58,111 nucleotides of DNA from Acidobacteriota bacterium. GTDB taxonomy: Bacteria; Acidobacteriota; Terriglobia; Bryobacterales; Bryobacteraceae. The stretch spans positions 1 through 58,111 of the forward strand of contig JAPKZB010000063.1 of NCBI GenBank assembly GCA_026393985.1, given 5' to 3'. Made by a program: the position numbers and the translations under genes. Positions within the stretch are counted from its first letter, which is position 1, and each line of letters starts with the position of its first letter. Shown here piece after piece: positions 15,403 to 24,266 of this stretch. The notes under the pieces were generated by a model. The model was not told where the DNA came from and searched no databases. It saw only the letters and a list, made by a program, of their open reading frames with translations.

Positions 15403-17442
15403 ATGCTCCTGTACGCCCTCACCATCTTCCTCTCCTCATTCCTACTCTTTCAGGTGCAACCGATCCTGGCCAACGTGATCCTGCCCTGGTTTGGCGGCTC
15501 GGCGGCGGTCTGGAACACCTGCATGCTGTTCTTTCAGGCCGCGCTGCTGGCCGGCTACACCTACGCGCACCTCCTGTTTGAACGGGTCCCGGCCCGCCTG
15601 GCGGCGCGGATCCATACCGGACTGCTGGCGGTGAGCCTGCTCGCGCTGCCCATCCTGCCTGGCGCGGCGTGGAAGCCGGCCGGCGGCGAAAACCCGGCGC
15701 TCCAGATTCTGGGCCTGTTGGCGGCCACGATCGGCCTGCCGTACTTCCTGCTCGCCACCACCGGTCCTCTGCTCCAGGCCTGGTACGCCCGGCAGCACGC
15801 CGGCGCGACGCCCTACCGCCTCTTTGCTCTGTCGAACGCGGCCTCGCTACTCGCCCTGCTCTCCTACCCGGTGCTGGTGGAACCGCGGCTCGATGTGCAG
15901 ACGCAGGCCTGGGTCTGGTCCGGCGCGTTTGCTCTCTTCGCTCTGCTGTGCGGGCGGGTGGCCTGGACCGGCGGTGGCGATGCTCCGCGGAATGAAGACA
16001 CCGAACCGGCCCCGAAGGCGCCGGCCTGGAGCTTGCGCCTGCTCTGGATCGGACTGGCGGCGGTGCCCGCCATTCTGTTGCTGACCGTCACGACGCATCT
16101 GACGCAGGATGTTGCCGCCATCCCGTTTCTCTGGATCGTCCCGCTCGTGCTCTACCTGCTGACCTTCATCCTGTGCTTTGAGACGAGCCGCCTTTACTGG
16201 CGCTGGTTCTATTGCGCGCTGGCGGCGGCGGCGCTCGGGGCGGTGGCCTGGTTTGCGGTCGACGGTCATAGCGATCTCTCCCTGCCCAAGAGCATTGCCG
16301 GATACGCCGCCGCGATGTTTGTCTGCTCGATGGTATGTCACGGCGAACTGGCCAGTCTGAAGCCGCACCCGCGCTATCTCACCTCGTTTTATGTCGCCGT
16401 CTCGGTTGGCGGCGCGCTGGGCGGGCTGGTGGTCGGGTTGGTGGCGCCCAACTATTTTGACGCCTACTATGAGTTTCCGCTGGGCTGGGTGCTAACCGGT
16501 CTATTGGGTCTGGCGGCGATTCTGTACCGTTACTGGGAGTTCTTTGCCTCCCGGCGGGGCTTGGCCGCCGCCATCGTGCTGGTGGCGCTGGCCGGCGGCT
16601 ACGCCGGATGGTGGGTGCATATCGAACGCGGCAAGATCAGCGGATACCGTCACGTGCAGCGCAATTTCTATGGGATGCTGCGGATTCAGGACGAAGGAGA
16701 CTTTGCCGATCAGACGCGGGTGCGCCAGTTGCTGAACGGGGTGATCAACCACGGTCAGCAGTTTCTGCATCCGGCGCGCAGGAAGGAGGCGACCACCTAC
16801 TACTGCGCCGAGTCCGGGGCCGGACAGGCGATTCTGACGCGCACCGAGGGGGTGGCGCAGCGGGTGGGGGTGATCGGCCTGGGCGCGGGGACACTGATGA
16901 GCTACGGCCGCGCCGGCGATGAGTATCACCTTTACGAGATCAATCCGGCGGTGATCCGTTTTGCCGAGGGGGAGTTCAGTTTCCTGAGCCAGTCGCCGGC
17001 CCGGAAGCAGATTCATCTGGGCGATGCGCGGTTGACGCTCGAACGGCAGCGGCCGATGGGCTTCGACGTCCTGCTGGTGGACGCCTTTTCCGGCGACTCC
17101 GTGCCGGTGCATCTGCTTACGGCAGAAGCGTTCGGCCTGTATTTCCGCCACTTGAAGCCGGATGGGGTGTTGGCAGTCCACATCTCAAACAGGTATCTGA
17201 ATCTGGAACCGGTCGTCGCGGCCAACGCCGGACGGATGGGGCTGACAGCGCTCGAGTTCAGCGACGACCGACCCGACGGCGACGAGACGTGTTTCGGCAC
17301 AACCTGGGTCCTGCTGCTCACTGGTCCCGGGTTCTCCGCGCACGCCTCGCTGGGACCAAAGGGCAAGCCGATGACTGAGCGGCCTGGATTCCGCCCCTGG
17401 ACCGATGCGTTCTCGAACATGTGGTCGATTCTCAAGAAGTGA
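15403..17442 (+). CDS. Membrane protein with C-terminal spermidine synthase-like domain
   Basis: A 679-residue fusion. Residues 1-420 are hydrophobic with about ten or more membrane helices, opening MLLYALTIFLSSFLLFQVQP; QPILANVILPWFGGSAAVWN is typical of the 'fused MFS/spermidine synthase' group. Residues 430-679 carry a Rossmann aminopropyltransferase-like domain: VGVIGLGAGTLMSYGRAGDE, YEINPAVIRFAE, GDARLTLE, and DVLLVDAFSGDSVPVHLLT. The catalytic Asp is in that last segment. These proteins resemble SpeE, but most are not shown to make spermidine. It could transfer an aminopropyl group or act on another amine near the membrane. It forms a likely pair with the upstream thioesterase. Confidence 0.85.
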   Translation: MLLYALTIFLSSFLLFQVQPILANVILPWFGGSAAVWNTCMLFFQAALLAGYTYAHLLFERVPARLAARIHTGLLAVSLLALPILPGAAWKPAGGENPALQILGLLAATIGLPYFLLATTGPLLQAWYARQHAGATPYRLFALSNAASLLALLSYPVLVEPRLDVQTQAWVWSGAFALFALLCGRVAWTGGGDAPRNEDTEPAPKAPAWSLRLLWIGLAAVPAILLLTVTTHLTQDVAAIPFLWIVPLVLYLLTFILCFETSRLYWRWFYCALAAAALGAVAWFAVDGHSDLSLPKSIAGYAAAMFVCSMVCHGELASLKPHPRYLTSFYVAVSVGGALGGLVVGLVAPNYFDAYYEFPLGWVLTGLLGLAAILYRYWEFFASRRGLAAAIVLVALAGGYAGWWVHIERGKISGYRHVQRNFYGMLRIQDEGDFADQTRVRQLLNGVINHGQQFLHPARRKEATTYYCAESGAGQAILTRTEGVAQRVGVIGLGAGTLMSYGRAGDEYHLYEINPAVIRFAEGEFSFLSQSPARKQIHLGDARLTLERQRPMGFDVLLVDAFSGDSVPVHLLTAEAFGLYFRHLKPDGVLAVHISNRYLNLEPVVAANAGRMGLTALEFSDDRPDGDETCFGTTWVLLLTGPGFSAHASLGPKGKPMTERPGFRPWTDAFSNMWSILKK

Positions 17443-17472
17443 AGTTTGTTACACTCGCAGAGAGGAATTGTT

Positions 17473-17706
17473 GTGGTAGAGAGCGGTGGGAAGGTAAAGA
17501 CTCGCCAACTGCGGATGCGGGCCTGTAACGAAGCTACCGCGGGTGGTAAGTTCTGCCTCGGTCACCTGAAGCGTTGGTACGGATGCGGCCCGGAGTTGGC
17601 GGCGCGGTATGGCCCTGCGGCGGAGTTATACCGTTGTGAGCGTTGTCACACGGTGTACCTGCCCCATCCTGAGGAAAAAGCGCGCACGGGCACACTAGCC
17701 TTTTGA
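17473..17706 (+). CDS. Small zinc-ribbon-like protein
   Basis: A 77-residue protein with Cys residues arranged as C-x8-CLGH (ACNEATAGGKFCLGH), GCGPE and a later CERCHTVYLP, suggesting one treble-clef or ribbon zinc site. LYRCERCHTVYLPHPEE looks like the conserved end of short acidobacterial hypothetical proteins. GTG 17473 is chosen because AGAGAGGA lies 7-14 bases upstream; the frame is open further back to TTG 17446. It sits 30 bp after the membrane protein gene and is closed by a strong terminator, so it could be the third gene of that transcript. Function unknown. Confidence 0.65.
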   Translation: MVESGGKVKTRQLRMRACNEATAGGKFCLGHLKRWYGCGPELAARYGPAAELYRCERCHTVYLPHPEEKARTGTLAF

Positions 17707-17737
17707 GAGCGGGGCGGCTTGGAAACGCCCCGCTCTT
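17705..17737 (+). terminator. Rho-independent terminator
   Basis: A perfect 10-bp stem gagcggggcg/cgccccgctc with a 9-base loop is followed by TT. It begins at the stop codon of the zinc-ribbon gene. The T-run is short, but the stem is strong. Confidence 0.75.
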
Positions 17738-17742
17738 AGAAA

Positions 17743-17790
17743 ACCGCATCGGGAAAGGAACTTGTTGTGGCAAACCTTTTCCGATGCGGT
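17743..17790. other. Long isolated hairpin
   Basis: The arms accgcatcgggaaagg (17743-17758) and ccttttccgatgcggt (17775-17790) pair over 16 bp with one G-U. The loop is 16 bases and holds cttgttgtggca. It has no T-run. A similar ggaa-ttgttgtggta sequence surrounds the start of the zinc-ribbon gene at 17464-17478, so part of that start region may be duplicated here. Confidence 0.55.
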
Positions 17791-18274
17791 CACCCCTTGG
17801 CCAGTTGGAGGAACCGGAGGGGATCGCAATCCCGGAGCCGCGACGCGGTTGGAGAGAGTGTCCGCTATGTGCACTCCGTTGCCGGCCAGGTCCGCGTCCA
17901 ATCAGAGTACTGACCGATAACGCCAACCCGTGCGCGGTACAGGGATCCATGAAGAAGAGGTCGATACGAATTGGTTAATCGGATAAAAAATCCCTCTGAT
18001 GCAATTTCGATCGGATTAAAGGAGCAGTTCGAACTTGTTACCGGCTCCCGCAAGCACGCTTTCAGTCAGCCCACTCGCTTCAATCCAACTTTCCACTGCC
18101 TCAGAGGGCGGGTTCAAAGGTGAACTTCATCAATTCGGGTTGGTACCCAGCATTTGGATTACCAACGTCCCTATTGCAGCAAACGGTTGAAACTAAATCA
18201 AGTCCGCCGGACGGGAAAACATCCGGACCCTGCCGGGCAACCCACCGGTGTGTCAGTGTGACACAATCATCAGG
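17791..18274. other. Intergenic stretch without a clear gene
   Basis: A weak plus-strand frame ending at 17978 contains RRGWRECPLCALRC, reminiscent of a CPxC ribbon. With one frameshift it could join to FRCGHP encoded at 17778-17796. This might be a decayed relative of the preceding zinc-ribbon gene, but it is too short to be sure. Nothing else is recognisable before the heparinase-like gene. Confidence 0.3.
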
Positions 18275-19615
18275 GTGAGTAGCTTTTCGCGCCGAACGAT
18301 TCTGGGTCTTCCCGCGATGGCGGTTGGCCTGTGCGGCCAGAACGAAGAGGACTTCCAGGTCTACACGGAGCATCCGCGTCTGCTGTTGCCGGCCCGGCGC
18401 CGGCGACTGCTCGAAAGGGAGCGGGAGAGAAGTTCGGTCCGCTGGCAGCAGTTTGAAACGCTAGTGGCCGGTAAGGTACAGATGCCGGAGGCGGGCTTGG
18501 CCTGGGCGCTCTACGGGCAGATCGCCAAGAGCGAGGCGTTTTCCCGGCAGGCCATCGGCTGGGCTTTACAGGCCGGCGATATGCGGCAGGTGGCGCTGGT
18601 GCTCGACTGGTGCCAGGCGGCGCTGCGGGAGCCGGAGACGGCCTCGCTGCGGGCAAAGCTCGAAAAGCTCCTGGTGGCGCCCCCGCGCACCCGCTCGCTG
18701 CCCGTGATGCGGGACCGGGTGTTTGCCGCGGTCGTGCTCGGCGGCGAAACCGGCAAACGGGAACTGGCGGCGATCGTCAAGGGCTGGTGGCGGACCGAGT
18801 GCGCGCCGGCGATCAAGGCCGGCCTCTACCGCTATAGCCGCGAGGAGAGCCATGCTCTGTTTGAACTGCTGCACGCGGTACGCGACAGCATCAACATCGA
18901 CCTCCGCGAGGACGCCCCGAAATACTTCAAAGAGCTGCCGGCGTACCACATTCTGAGCTACTACCCCGCCTCGTTCCCGGCGGCCGAGAACGAGTACCGG
19001 ATTCCTTTCTACGAGGGCTCGGGCGACCCGGACCTGCGCGTCGCCGCGCTGGCGCGGGCGACCGACCTGAGCATGGTCGCCTTTGATACCAACGCCCAAG
19101 AGACGCAGTTTGTGCAGGGCTGGCTGATCCATGACCGGTTCTTAATGCGCGGCGCCTTTGGGATCCCTTACGAACTGCTCTGGGCCAACCCGTATCAACC
19201 CGGCCTGAGCTACTACCATCTGCCGCTGGCGATGCACCAATCGACGGCGGGCCGTCTGGTGCTGCGCAGCAGTTGGGAGGACGACGCCACCTGGTTCCAC
19301 TACGGCGAGGGCAAGGTGCAGGTGTTTGAAGAGGGGGTGCGGAAGGACCGGAGCATGAAGTCGCCGGCGCCGATTGACGTGGCGGGAACGATTGTCCAGT
19401 TCGGCCGCGACAGCATGGAGTTCCGCGTGGCCAGCGACGAGTTGCAGAACATCTACGTGATTGGCCTCGAAGCCAATGCGCGCTATGACGTCGAACTCGA
19501 CGAACACGAAATCGCGGAATGCATCACCGACGCCGGCGGCATTCTGAACTTCCAGTTCGCCAAGGAAGGCGACCGGGCCGTCCGGCTGCATAAGCCGTTT
19601 CGCCTGAAGTCATAG
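18275..19615 (+). CDS. Exported heparinase II/III-like family protein
   Basis: A 446-residue protein opening VSSFSRRTILGLPAMAVGLC, a twin-arginine signal (SRRTILG). It then reads HPRLLLPARRRRLLERERER, the HPRLLL start typical of alginate lyase/heparinase II-III-like exported proteins. An alpha-helical middle and a beta-rich C-terminal part (GRLVLRSSWEDDATWFHYGE) follow. The layout (alpha/alpha toroid then beta-sandwich) suggests a polysaccharide lyase fold, but I cannot point to a catalytic Tyr/His set, so the activity is unproven. The start GTG 18275 is chosen because it places the RR motif correctly. Its stop overlaps the end of the decayed TetR gene by six bases. Confidence 0.6.
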   Translation: MSSFSRRTILGLPAMAVGLCGQNEEDFQVYTEHPRLLLPARRRRLLERERERSSVRWQQFETLVAGKVQMPEAGLAWALYGQIAKSEAFSRQAIGWALQAGDMRQVALVLDWCQAALREPETASLRAKLEKLLVAPPRTRSLPVMRDRVFAAVVLGGETGKRELAAIVKGWWRTECAPAIKAGLYRYSREESHALFELLHAVRDSINIDLREDAPKYFKELPAYHILSYYPASFPAAENEYRIPFYEGSGDPDLRVAALARATDLSMVAFDTNAQETQFVQGWLIHDRFLMRGAFGIPYELLWANPYQPGLSYYHLPLAMHQSTAGRLVLRSSWEDDATWFHYGEGKVQVFEEGVRKDRSMKSPAPIDVAGTIVQFGRDSMEFRVASDELQNIYVIGLEANARYDVELDEHEIAECITDAGGILNFQFAKEGDRAVRLHKPFRLKS

Positions 19616-20105
19616 ACCGGCGATGAGAGCGTTGAGTCCGCGTTCGTAGCCGCCGCGCGGGCCGCTCTCGCCGAACTGCGCCGCTGCTTCGAGCGTCGCG
19701 ACCCTGCACATAGGCCCACAAGGCCACGGCCATCGCGGTATCATCGGCCCGGCCCGTGACGGGTTCGACCGCGGCCAGCAACAGGTTCCACGATCGCTTC
19801 GACTCCGGCCCGGGCTTGGCCAACAGCATGGCGACGAGCGCGGGTTCGGTGCGGCTGTAGGCAAGATACTCGTGAGGGATCGCCTTCAAGGCGGCGGCCC
19901 CGGGCCGGCCCTTCCGCGCGGTATTGAGGCGGGCGGCTAAGTCCGCCGCGACGAGTTCGGAAACGGCGCCGGCCAGGCTTTCACGGTCCGGATAGTAGCG
20001 GTACAGGCTGGGGGCCCGGACCCCGAGGCGGGCGGCGAGCGGACGCCGGGAAAGCGCCTCCCGGCCGCTGGAGCGCACGAATTCCCGGGCCGCCAGGGTC
20101 GCGGC
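19610..20105 (-). pseudogene. Frameshifted TetR-family regulator without start codon
   Basis: The N-terminal helix-turn-helix is readable: SGREALSRRPLAARLGVRAP followed by SLYRYYPDRESLAGAV. The ligand-binding part continues to MAVALWAYVQG. The frame then shifts near 19710, and the rest, LEAAAQFGESGPRGGYERGL plus NALIAGL, lies in another frame. That ending is typical of TetR regulators with a WHG-type C-terminal domain. At the 5' end an in-frame TAG precedes AATLAAREF and no start codon is available. The gene is broken at both points. It is divergent from an equally damaged DUF4260 gene, a pairing that suggests it once regulated that gene. Confidence 0.7.
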
Positions 20106-20331
20106 CTATGAGTGGCTCGGCGGAGCGTGGCTCCCCTTTGCGCCCTGTTGCTGCTGCCGGATCTATCGATGCTGGCCTACCTCGGCGGCCACCACCGGCC
20201 CACCGCCCTCGCCGCTGTGGCTCGTCTGGGTGGCGCATATTGCTCTCGACCGCGCCGCCGGCTTTGGGCTGAAGCAGACGGAAAGTTTCTCCACCACGCA
20301 TTTGGGGTCGATTGAGCGGCTCAGTCGGTAA
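20100..20331 (+). pseudogene. Remnant of a DUF4260 membrane protein gene
   Basis: Pieces of DUF4260 are visible in several frames: EWLGGAWLPFA, then LLLLPDLSMLAYLGG (from 20133), then PLWLVWVAHIALDRAAGFGL and KQTESFSTTHLGSIE (about 20211-20310) before a stop at 20329-20331. The family normally has about 120 residues with helices between the PDLSMLxY and the WxAHIxxDRxxGxGLK motifs; that middle part is deleted. The remnant starts where the divergent TetR remnant starts, and the promoter region between them is gone. Its tail overlaps the end of the CBM9-like gene. Confidence 0.65.
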
Positions 20332-20998
20332 AGATCAACTGGCCGAAGCGCTTGGGGTTGTGCGGATTCGGTTTCGCCATTTCCGAATCCGACCACTGGC
20401 TGAGGCGCCGGGCGGGTTCGGTGCCGTCCCAGCGGTTAAGATTCGCCGTCCACACTTCGCCGGGCGCGGGCGGCTTGCCGGTGCCGAGTCCTTCAAAATC
20501 GGCCCAGGAGAGCGCCAACTCAAGCGACCAACCTTTGGCGGTGCGGGCGGTGCGGACGCGGACATCGGTGAAGTCGAAGCGTTTGAGCAGGAACTCGGGG
20601 AACAGGTAGAAGTAGTCGTAGAGGGTGCCGCGGGCGTTCATCTCGAGGCCGAAGTAGTTCGACTGCGAGGGCTTGGGGTTGATGAAGAGTTCGACGGCGT
20701 CGTCGCGGTAGGTGGGGTCGTCGCGGTGTTCGAGTGGCGCGGTGATGTCGGCGTCGTCGCACTCATAGGCTACGTAGAGGTAGCGATCATCGCGGAGGAG
20801 CCGCGCAATCGTCATTTGCTTGGCTCCTTTCTGAAAGGCCCACGGGAAGATGAATTCGATGGGAGCGGCGGCCCGCCAGGCGGCCTCCTCCACTTTGCCG
20901 TCGATGGCGATGGCGCCGGTGGCGCGTTTGACTTCATAGCGCAGCGGCTGGGCCGAGGCCGCGGCCGTGAGCAGGATCAGCAACGAGAGTTTCCGCAT
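20321..20998 (-). CDS. Exported carbohydrate-binding family 9-like protein
   Basis: A 225-residue protein with signal peptide MRKLSLLILLTAAASAQ. The CBM9-like beta-sandwich shows IAIDGKVEEAAWRAAAPIEF, RLLRDDRYLYVAYECDDADI, DDAVELFINPKP, MNARGTLYDYF and GWSLELALSWADFEGLG. Proteins of this type (family 9 binding module, also used in heme-binding ethylbenzene dehydrogenase-like folds) are common in acidobacteria. Ligand unknown, periplasmic or outer-membrane location inferred. ATG 20998 overlaps the stop of the upstream SBBP-repeat gene (TAATG), so both are probably made from one transcript. A second CBM9-like gene is at 52860. Confidence 0.8.
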   Translation of the reverse strand: MRKLSLLILLTAAASAQPLRYEVKRATGAIAIDGKVEEAAWRAAAPIEFIFPWAFQKGAKQMTIARLLRDDRYLYVAYECDDADITAPLEHRDDPTYRDDAVELFINPKPSQSNYFGLEMNARGTLYDYFYLFPEFLLKRFDFTDVRVRTARTAKGWSLELALSWADFEGLGTGKPPAPGEVWTANLNRWDGTEPARRLSQWSDSEMAKPNPHNPKRFGQLIFTD

Positions 20999-23900
20999 TA
21001 TTGCACCGCCAGGGTGACGTCCGGCCGGCTGCTGGCGCTGCCGACGTTGACGACGATGGGTTGGGGACCGGACGGGACACCCGCCGGGATCCGGACGTTG
21101 ACCTGCATGACGCCGGCCACCAGACCGGGCGCACCGCCGGCGTAGAGCACCGGAGCATCGAAGCCGCCAATACTCACCGCGACCGGCAGGCGGGGCACGG
21201 GGAGCGGTGCGGCGGCGGGCTTGCCGTCGACACCGGCCGGGTTGGTGACGCCTTCGCCGGTCAGGTAGACCACGACCACGCTGTTGCGGGCGGCGGGGTT
21301 GGCCGCGGCGTTCGGCGCACCGTTTTGATTGAGAATGGCGCCGGGGCCGCGGCCGGAGGAGTCGGCCGTGAACAGCGCGGGAGCGGCGTTGACGACCGGC
21401 AGGGCGATGGTGTTCGACCGGCGGCCTTCGAACTCCACCTGCACTTGCGTGGTGACGCGGCCATCGACGCTGTAGGGGACGACGGCCGTCAACTGGCCGG
21501 CGCTCGTGTAGATAAGCGGCGCGGCGGCGCCGTCAAACAGCACGCGGGTCCCGGCCAGGGAGTTAGCGACCAGACCGGCGCTATCGAGGCGAAGTCCGGC
21601 CAGGGCGGCTGGGCCCATGTTCTGGCCGAAGAAGGTGACCAGTTGACCGGGCGCCAGGCCACCCTGTTCGGCGACGGGACGGAAGCTGGCCGCGTTGGCC
21701 ACGCCGGCGATGGAGATCTGCGGGGCGGGCGGGGCGACGGGCGGGGAGAGCGTGATGGCAGCGGTGGCCGTGCGCTGGGGGTCGGCCACGCTGGCGGCGC
21801 GGACCGTGACCGTGGCGGGGGCGGCAATGACGGCGGGGGCGCGGTAGAGGCCCGCGGCAGAGATTTCGCCCGTGGCCGGCGAGAGCGACCAGGTGACGGC
21901 CGTACTGGCGGCGCCCTGGACGGTGGCCGTGAACTGCTGAGTCTGGTTGGCCAGCAGCGTGACGGCCGCCGGGGTGACCGCGACCTGGACGCGCTGCACG
22001 AGGGTGATAATCGCCTCGCTGATCTTGGTGCCATCGGCCTGCGAGACGGCCGAGACGGTAACGAGCGAGGAGCCGGTGAAGCTGGCCGGGGCGGTGTAGA
22101 GCCCGGTGGGGGAGATGGTTCCGAGCGGGGGAAAGATGTTCCAGCGAACGGCCGGATTGCTCGTGTTGGTCACTTCGGCGACGAACTGCTGGGTATCTCC
22201 GGCGCCGAGGGTGACGGTGGCCGGGGTGACCTGGACGGTGAGTTCGGCATAGCGGACGACGAAGCCGTCGGTGGCGCCGCTCAGGCGGCTGGCCGGGGCG
22301 CCGGGGGTGGCCGGCAGGTTGGCCGATTCGGTGGAGCCGGCACCCCAGATGCGGCCCCCGCTTTCGAGGGCGATACTGTGGAGCGCGTCGGCGCCGGCGC
22401 CGCCGAAGTGCGTTGCAAAGATGAGGGCGGTGCCGCCGAAGTTCATCTTGGCGAGAAAGCCGTCGAAGCCGCCGGCGAGGGCGGTGGAAAGCAGCGGCCC
22501 ATCGTTGCGGACGGGGAAGTTGGGCGAATTAGTCTGGCCGCCGATGTAGGCTTCGCCCTGCCGGTTGACGGCAATGGTCAACCCGACGTCTTCATTGTCG
22601 CCGCCGAGGTAAGTGCTGTAGAGCAAGGCCGCGCCGGACGGATTGAGCTTGGCGACGAAGGCATCGGGCCCCTGGGTGGAGAGGCGCTGGTAGGCCTGCG
22701 GGGTGAGCGGAAGTTGGCTCGAATAGGTCAAGCCGGTAAAGTAGGCGTTGCCGGCAGCGTCGACGGCGATGGCGTTGGCGGCTTCCTGCGCTTCGCCGCC
22801 GTAGTAGGTGGAGTAGGCGAGGCCGCTGCCGTCCGGCCGGACGCGGGCGACGAAGGCGTCGGCTCCACCGCGGCGCGCGGTTTGCAGGGCACCGTCGGTA
22901 ACCGGGAAGTTCTCCGACCGGGACTCGCCGGCGACGAACGCCGCCCCGGCGGCATCGAGGGCGATGCCGTTCCCGGTGTCGAGCGCGAAGCCGCCGAGCA
23001 GGAGCGAGTAGACGAAGGCCGTACCGGTGGCGTTCAGCTTGGTGACAAAGGCATCGCCACCGCCGCGGGCGGGGAGGGTTTCGCGGCTGGTGTTCGGGAA
23101 GTCGGTCGAGTCGGTGCGGCCGGTGACGTAGACAGCGCCGGCGGGGTCGACGGCAAGGCCGCGGACGAGGTCGCTGAGGGAGCCGCCGAGAAAGGTGGCC
23201 CAGGCGAGGGCGCTGCCATCGGGGTTGAGGCGGAAGATGACGCCGTCCGTGATGCCGCTGCCGCCGCCGAGCGTGCGCTGCGGGGCGTTGGCCGAGACCG
23301 GAAAGTTGGTAGAGGCGGTGGAGCCGGCGCCGTAGACGTTGCCTTGGGCATCGACGGCGATGGCGAGGCCCGTGTCGAAGCTCTGGCCGCCGAGGTAAGT
23401 GGCCCAGAGAATGGCCGTGCCGGCCGGATTGAGTTTGGTGACGACAATGTCCTGGGAGCCGAGGGTCTGGCCGCGGGTGGTGCCTGCATAGTCCGGCGAC
23501 AGGGACGAGCCGATGAGGTAGCTGTTGCCGGCGGCGTCGACGGCGATGGCGCGGGCGTCATCGGTGAGGCTGCCGCCGAGGTAGGAGGCGTAGCTGAGGA
23601 CGGGGTCGATGAGGAGGGGCTGGGAGCGGTTGTAGGCACCGAGGGTGAAGCCGAAGCGACCGGGTCCGCGTGCGGTATAGGCGACGGGTACGGGGGTGCG
23701 GCCTTGGGAGGCGACGGGCCTTTTCCAGGTGAAGCCGCCGGGCAGTTGGAGGTCGCCGTCCGGAGAGAGGATGGCGCCGGGCAGCGAGAATTGAATCTGG
23801 GCGGCATCGGCGTGGGGAGTCAGTTCGAGGTCGAATTCGAGGGCGCCGGCGCGGCTGTGGTAGACAAGATCGATGCCGGAGTAGAGTTGCCGGGCGCGGG

Positions 23901-24234
23901 CGGTGGTGAAGGCCGGCAGGTTTTGCCGCCAGGCGGTGGAGTCGCTGCCGCGGAGATCGTGCAGGAGGGTGGGGGCGAGGGTCTCCCCGCGCAGACGCGC
24001 GGCGGGCCGGGCGCCGTGCCAGCGGAGCGTGCTGGTGGAGCGGGGAGAGCGCAGGTGGAGATGGTGAGCGGAGAGTTCGAGCGTGAACTCGGGCCCGCGC
24101 AGCAGATACTGGCCTGGTTGGCGGGCCGGAGCGAGGAGGGTGGGCAGGGGGGAGGCGAAGGCGGCCGAAGCAGCGACCCAGAGCGGGAGAGCGTGGGCGA
24201 GGGAAAAGCAGAAAAGCCGAGCGTTGGTCTTCAT
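20998..24234 (-). CDS. Large exported SBBP-repeat protein with TIGR03437-type C-terminus
   Basis: A 1,078-residue surface or periplasmic protein. After a signal peptide (1-28) comes an all-beta N-terminal part with YSGIDLVYHSRAGALEFDLE (about 115-135). At least seven SBBP beta-propeller repeats span about 215-660, each with a variant of (Y/W)xTxLGGxxxDxxxxIAVDxxGNxYxxGxTxSxxFP. Two Ig-like domains of about 85 residues follow (about 680-850; both contain QQFxAxV). The end carries AGVANAASFRP ... LAPGQLVTFFGQNMGP ... VVNAAPALFT ... YLTGEG, the TIGR03437 domain known from Solibacter-type acidobacteria. The function is not known; adhesion or cell-surface assembly is a guess. Followed by the CBM9-like gene in overlap. 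Confidence 0.9.
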   Translation of the reverse strand: MKTNARLFCFSLAHALPLWVAASAAFASPLPTLLAPARQPGQYLLRGPEFTLELSAHHLHLRSPRSTSTLRWHGARPAARLRGETLAPTLLHDLRGSDSTAWRQNLPAFTTARARQLYSGIDLVYHSRAGALEFDLELTPHADAAQIQFSLPGAILSPDGDLQLPGGFTWKRPVASQGRTPVPVAYTARGPGRFGFTLGAYNRSQPLLIDPVLSYASYLGGSLTDDARAIAVDAAGNSYLIGSSLSPDYAGTTRGQTLGSQDIVVTKLNPAGTAILWATYLGGQSFDTGLAIAVDAQGNVYGAGSTASTNFPVSANAPQRTLGGGSGITDGVIFRLNPDGSALAWATFLGGSLSDLVRGLAVDPAGAVYVTGRTDSTDFPNTSRETLPARGGGDAFVTKLNATGTAFVYSLLLGGFALDTGNGIALDAAGAAFVAGESRSENFPVTDGALQTARRGGADAFVARVRPDGSGLAYSTYYGGEAQEAANAIAVDAAGNAYFTGLTYSSQLPLTPQAYQRLSTQGPDAFVAKLNPSGAALLYSTYLGGDNEDVGLTIAVNRQGEAYIGGQTNSPNFPVRNDGPLLSTALAGGFDGFLAKMNFGGTALIFATHFGGAGADALHSIALESGGRIWGAGSTESANLPATPGAPASRLSGATDGFVVRYAELTVQVTPATVTLGAGDTQQFVAEVTNTSNPAVRWNIFPPLGTISPTGLYTAPASFTGSSLVTVSAVSQADGTKISEAIITLVQRVQVAVTPAAVTLLANQTQQFTATVQGAASTAVTWSLSPATGEISAAGLYRAPAVIAAPATVTVRAASVADPQRTATAAITLSPPVAPPAPQISIAGVANAASFRPVAEQGGLAPGQLVTFFGQNMGPAALAGLRLDSAGLVANSLAGTRVLFDGAAAPLIYTSAGQLTAVVPYSVDGRVTTQVQVEFEGRRSNTIALPVVNAAPALFTADSSGRGPGAILNQNGAPNAAANPAARNSVVVVYLTGEGVTNPAGVDGKPAAAPLPVPRLPVAVSIGGFDAPVLYAGGAPGLVAGVMQVNVRIPAGVPSGPQPIVVNVGSASSRPDVTLAVQ

Positions 24235-24266
24235 CCTAGCTCTTCAGTATACTTTTCGTGGGTTCT

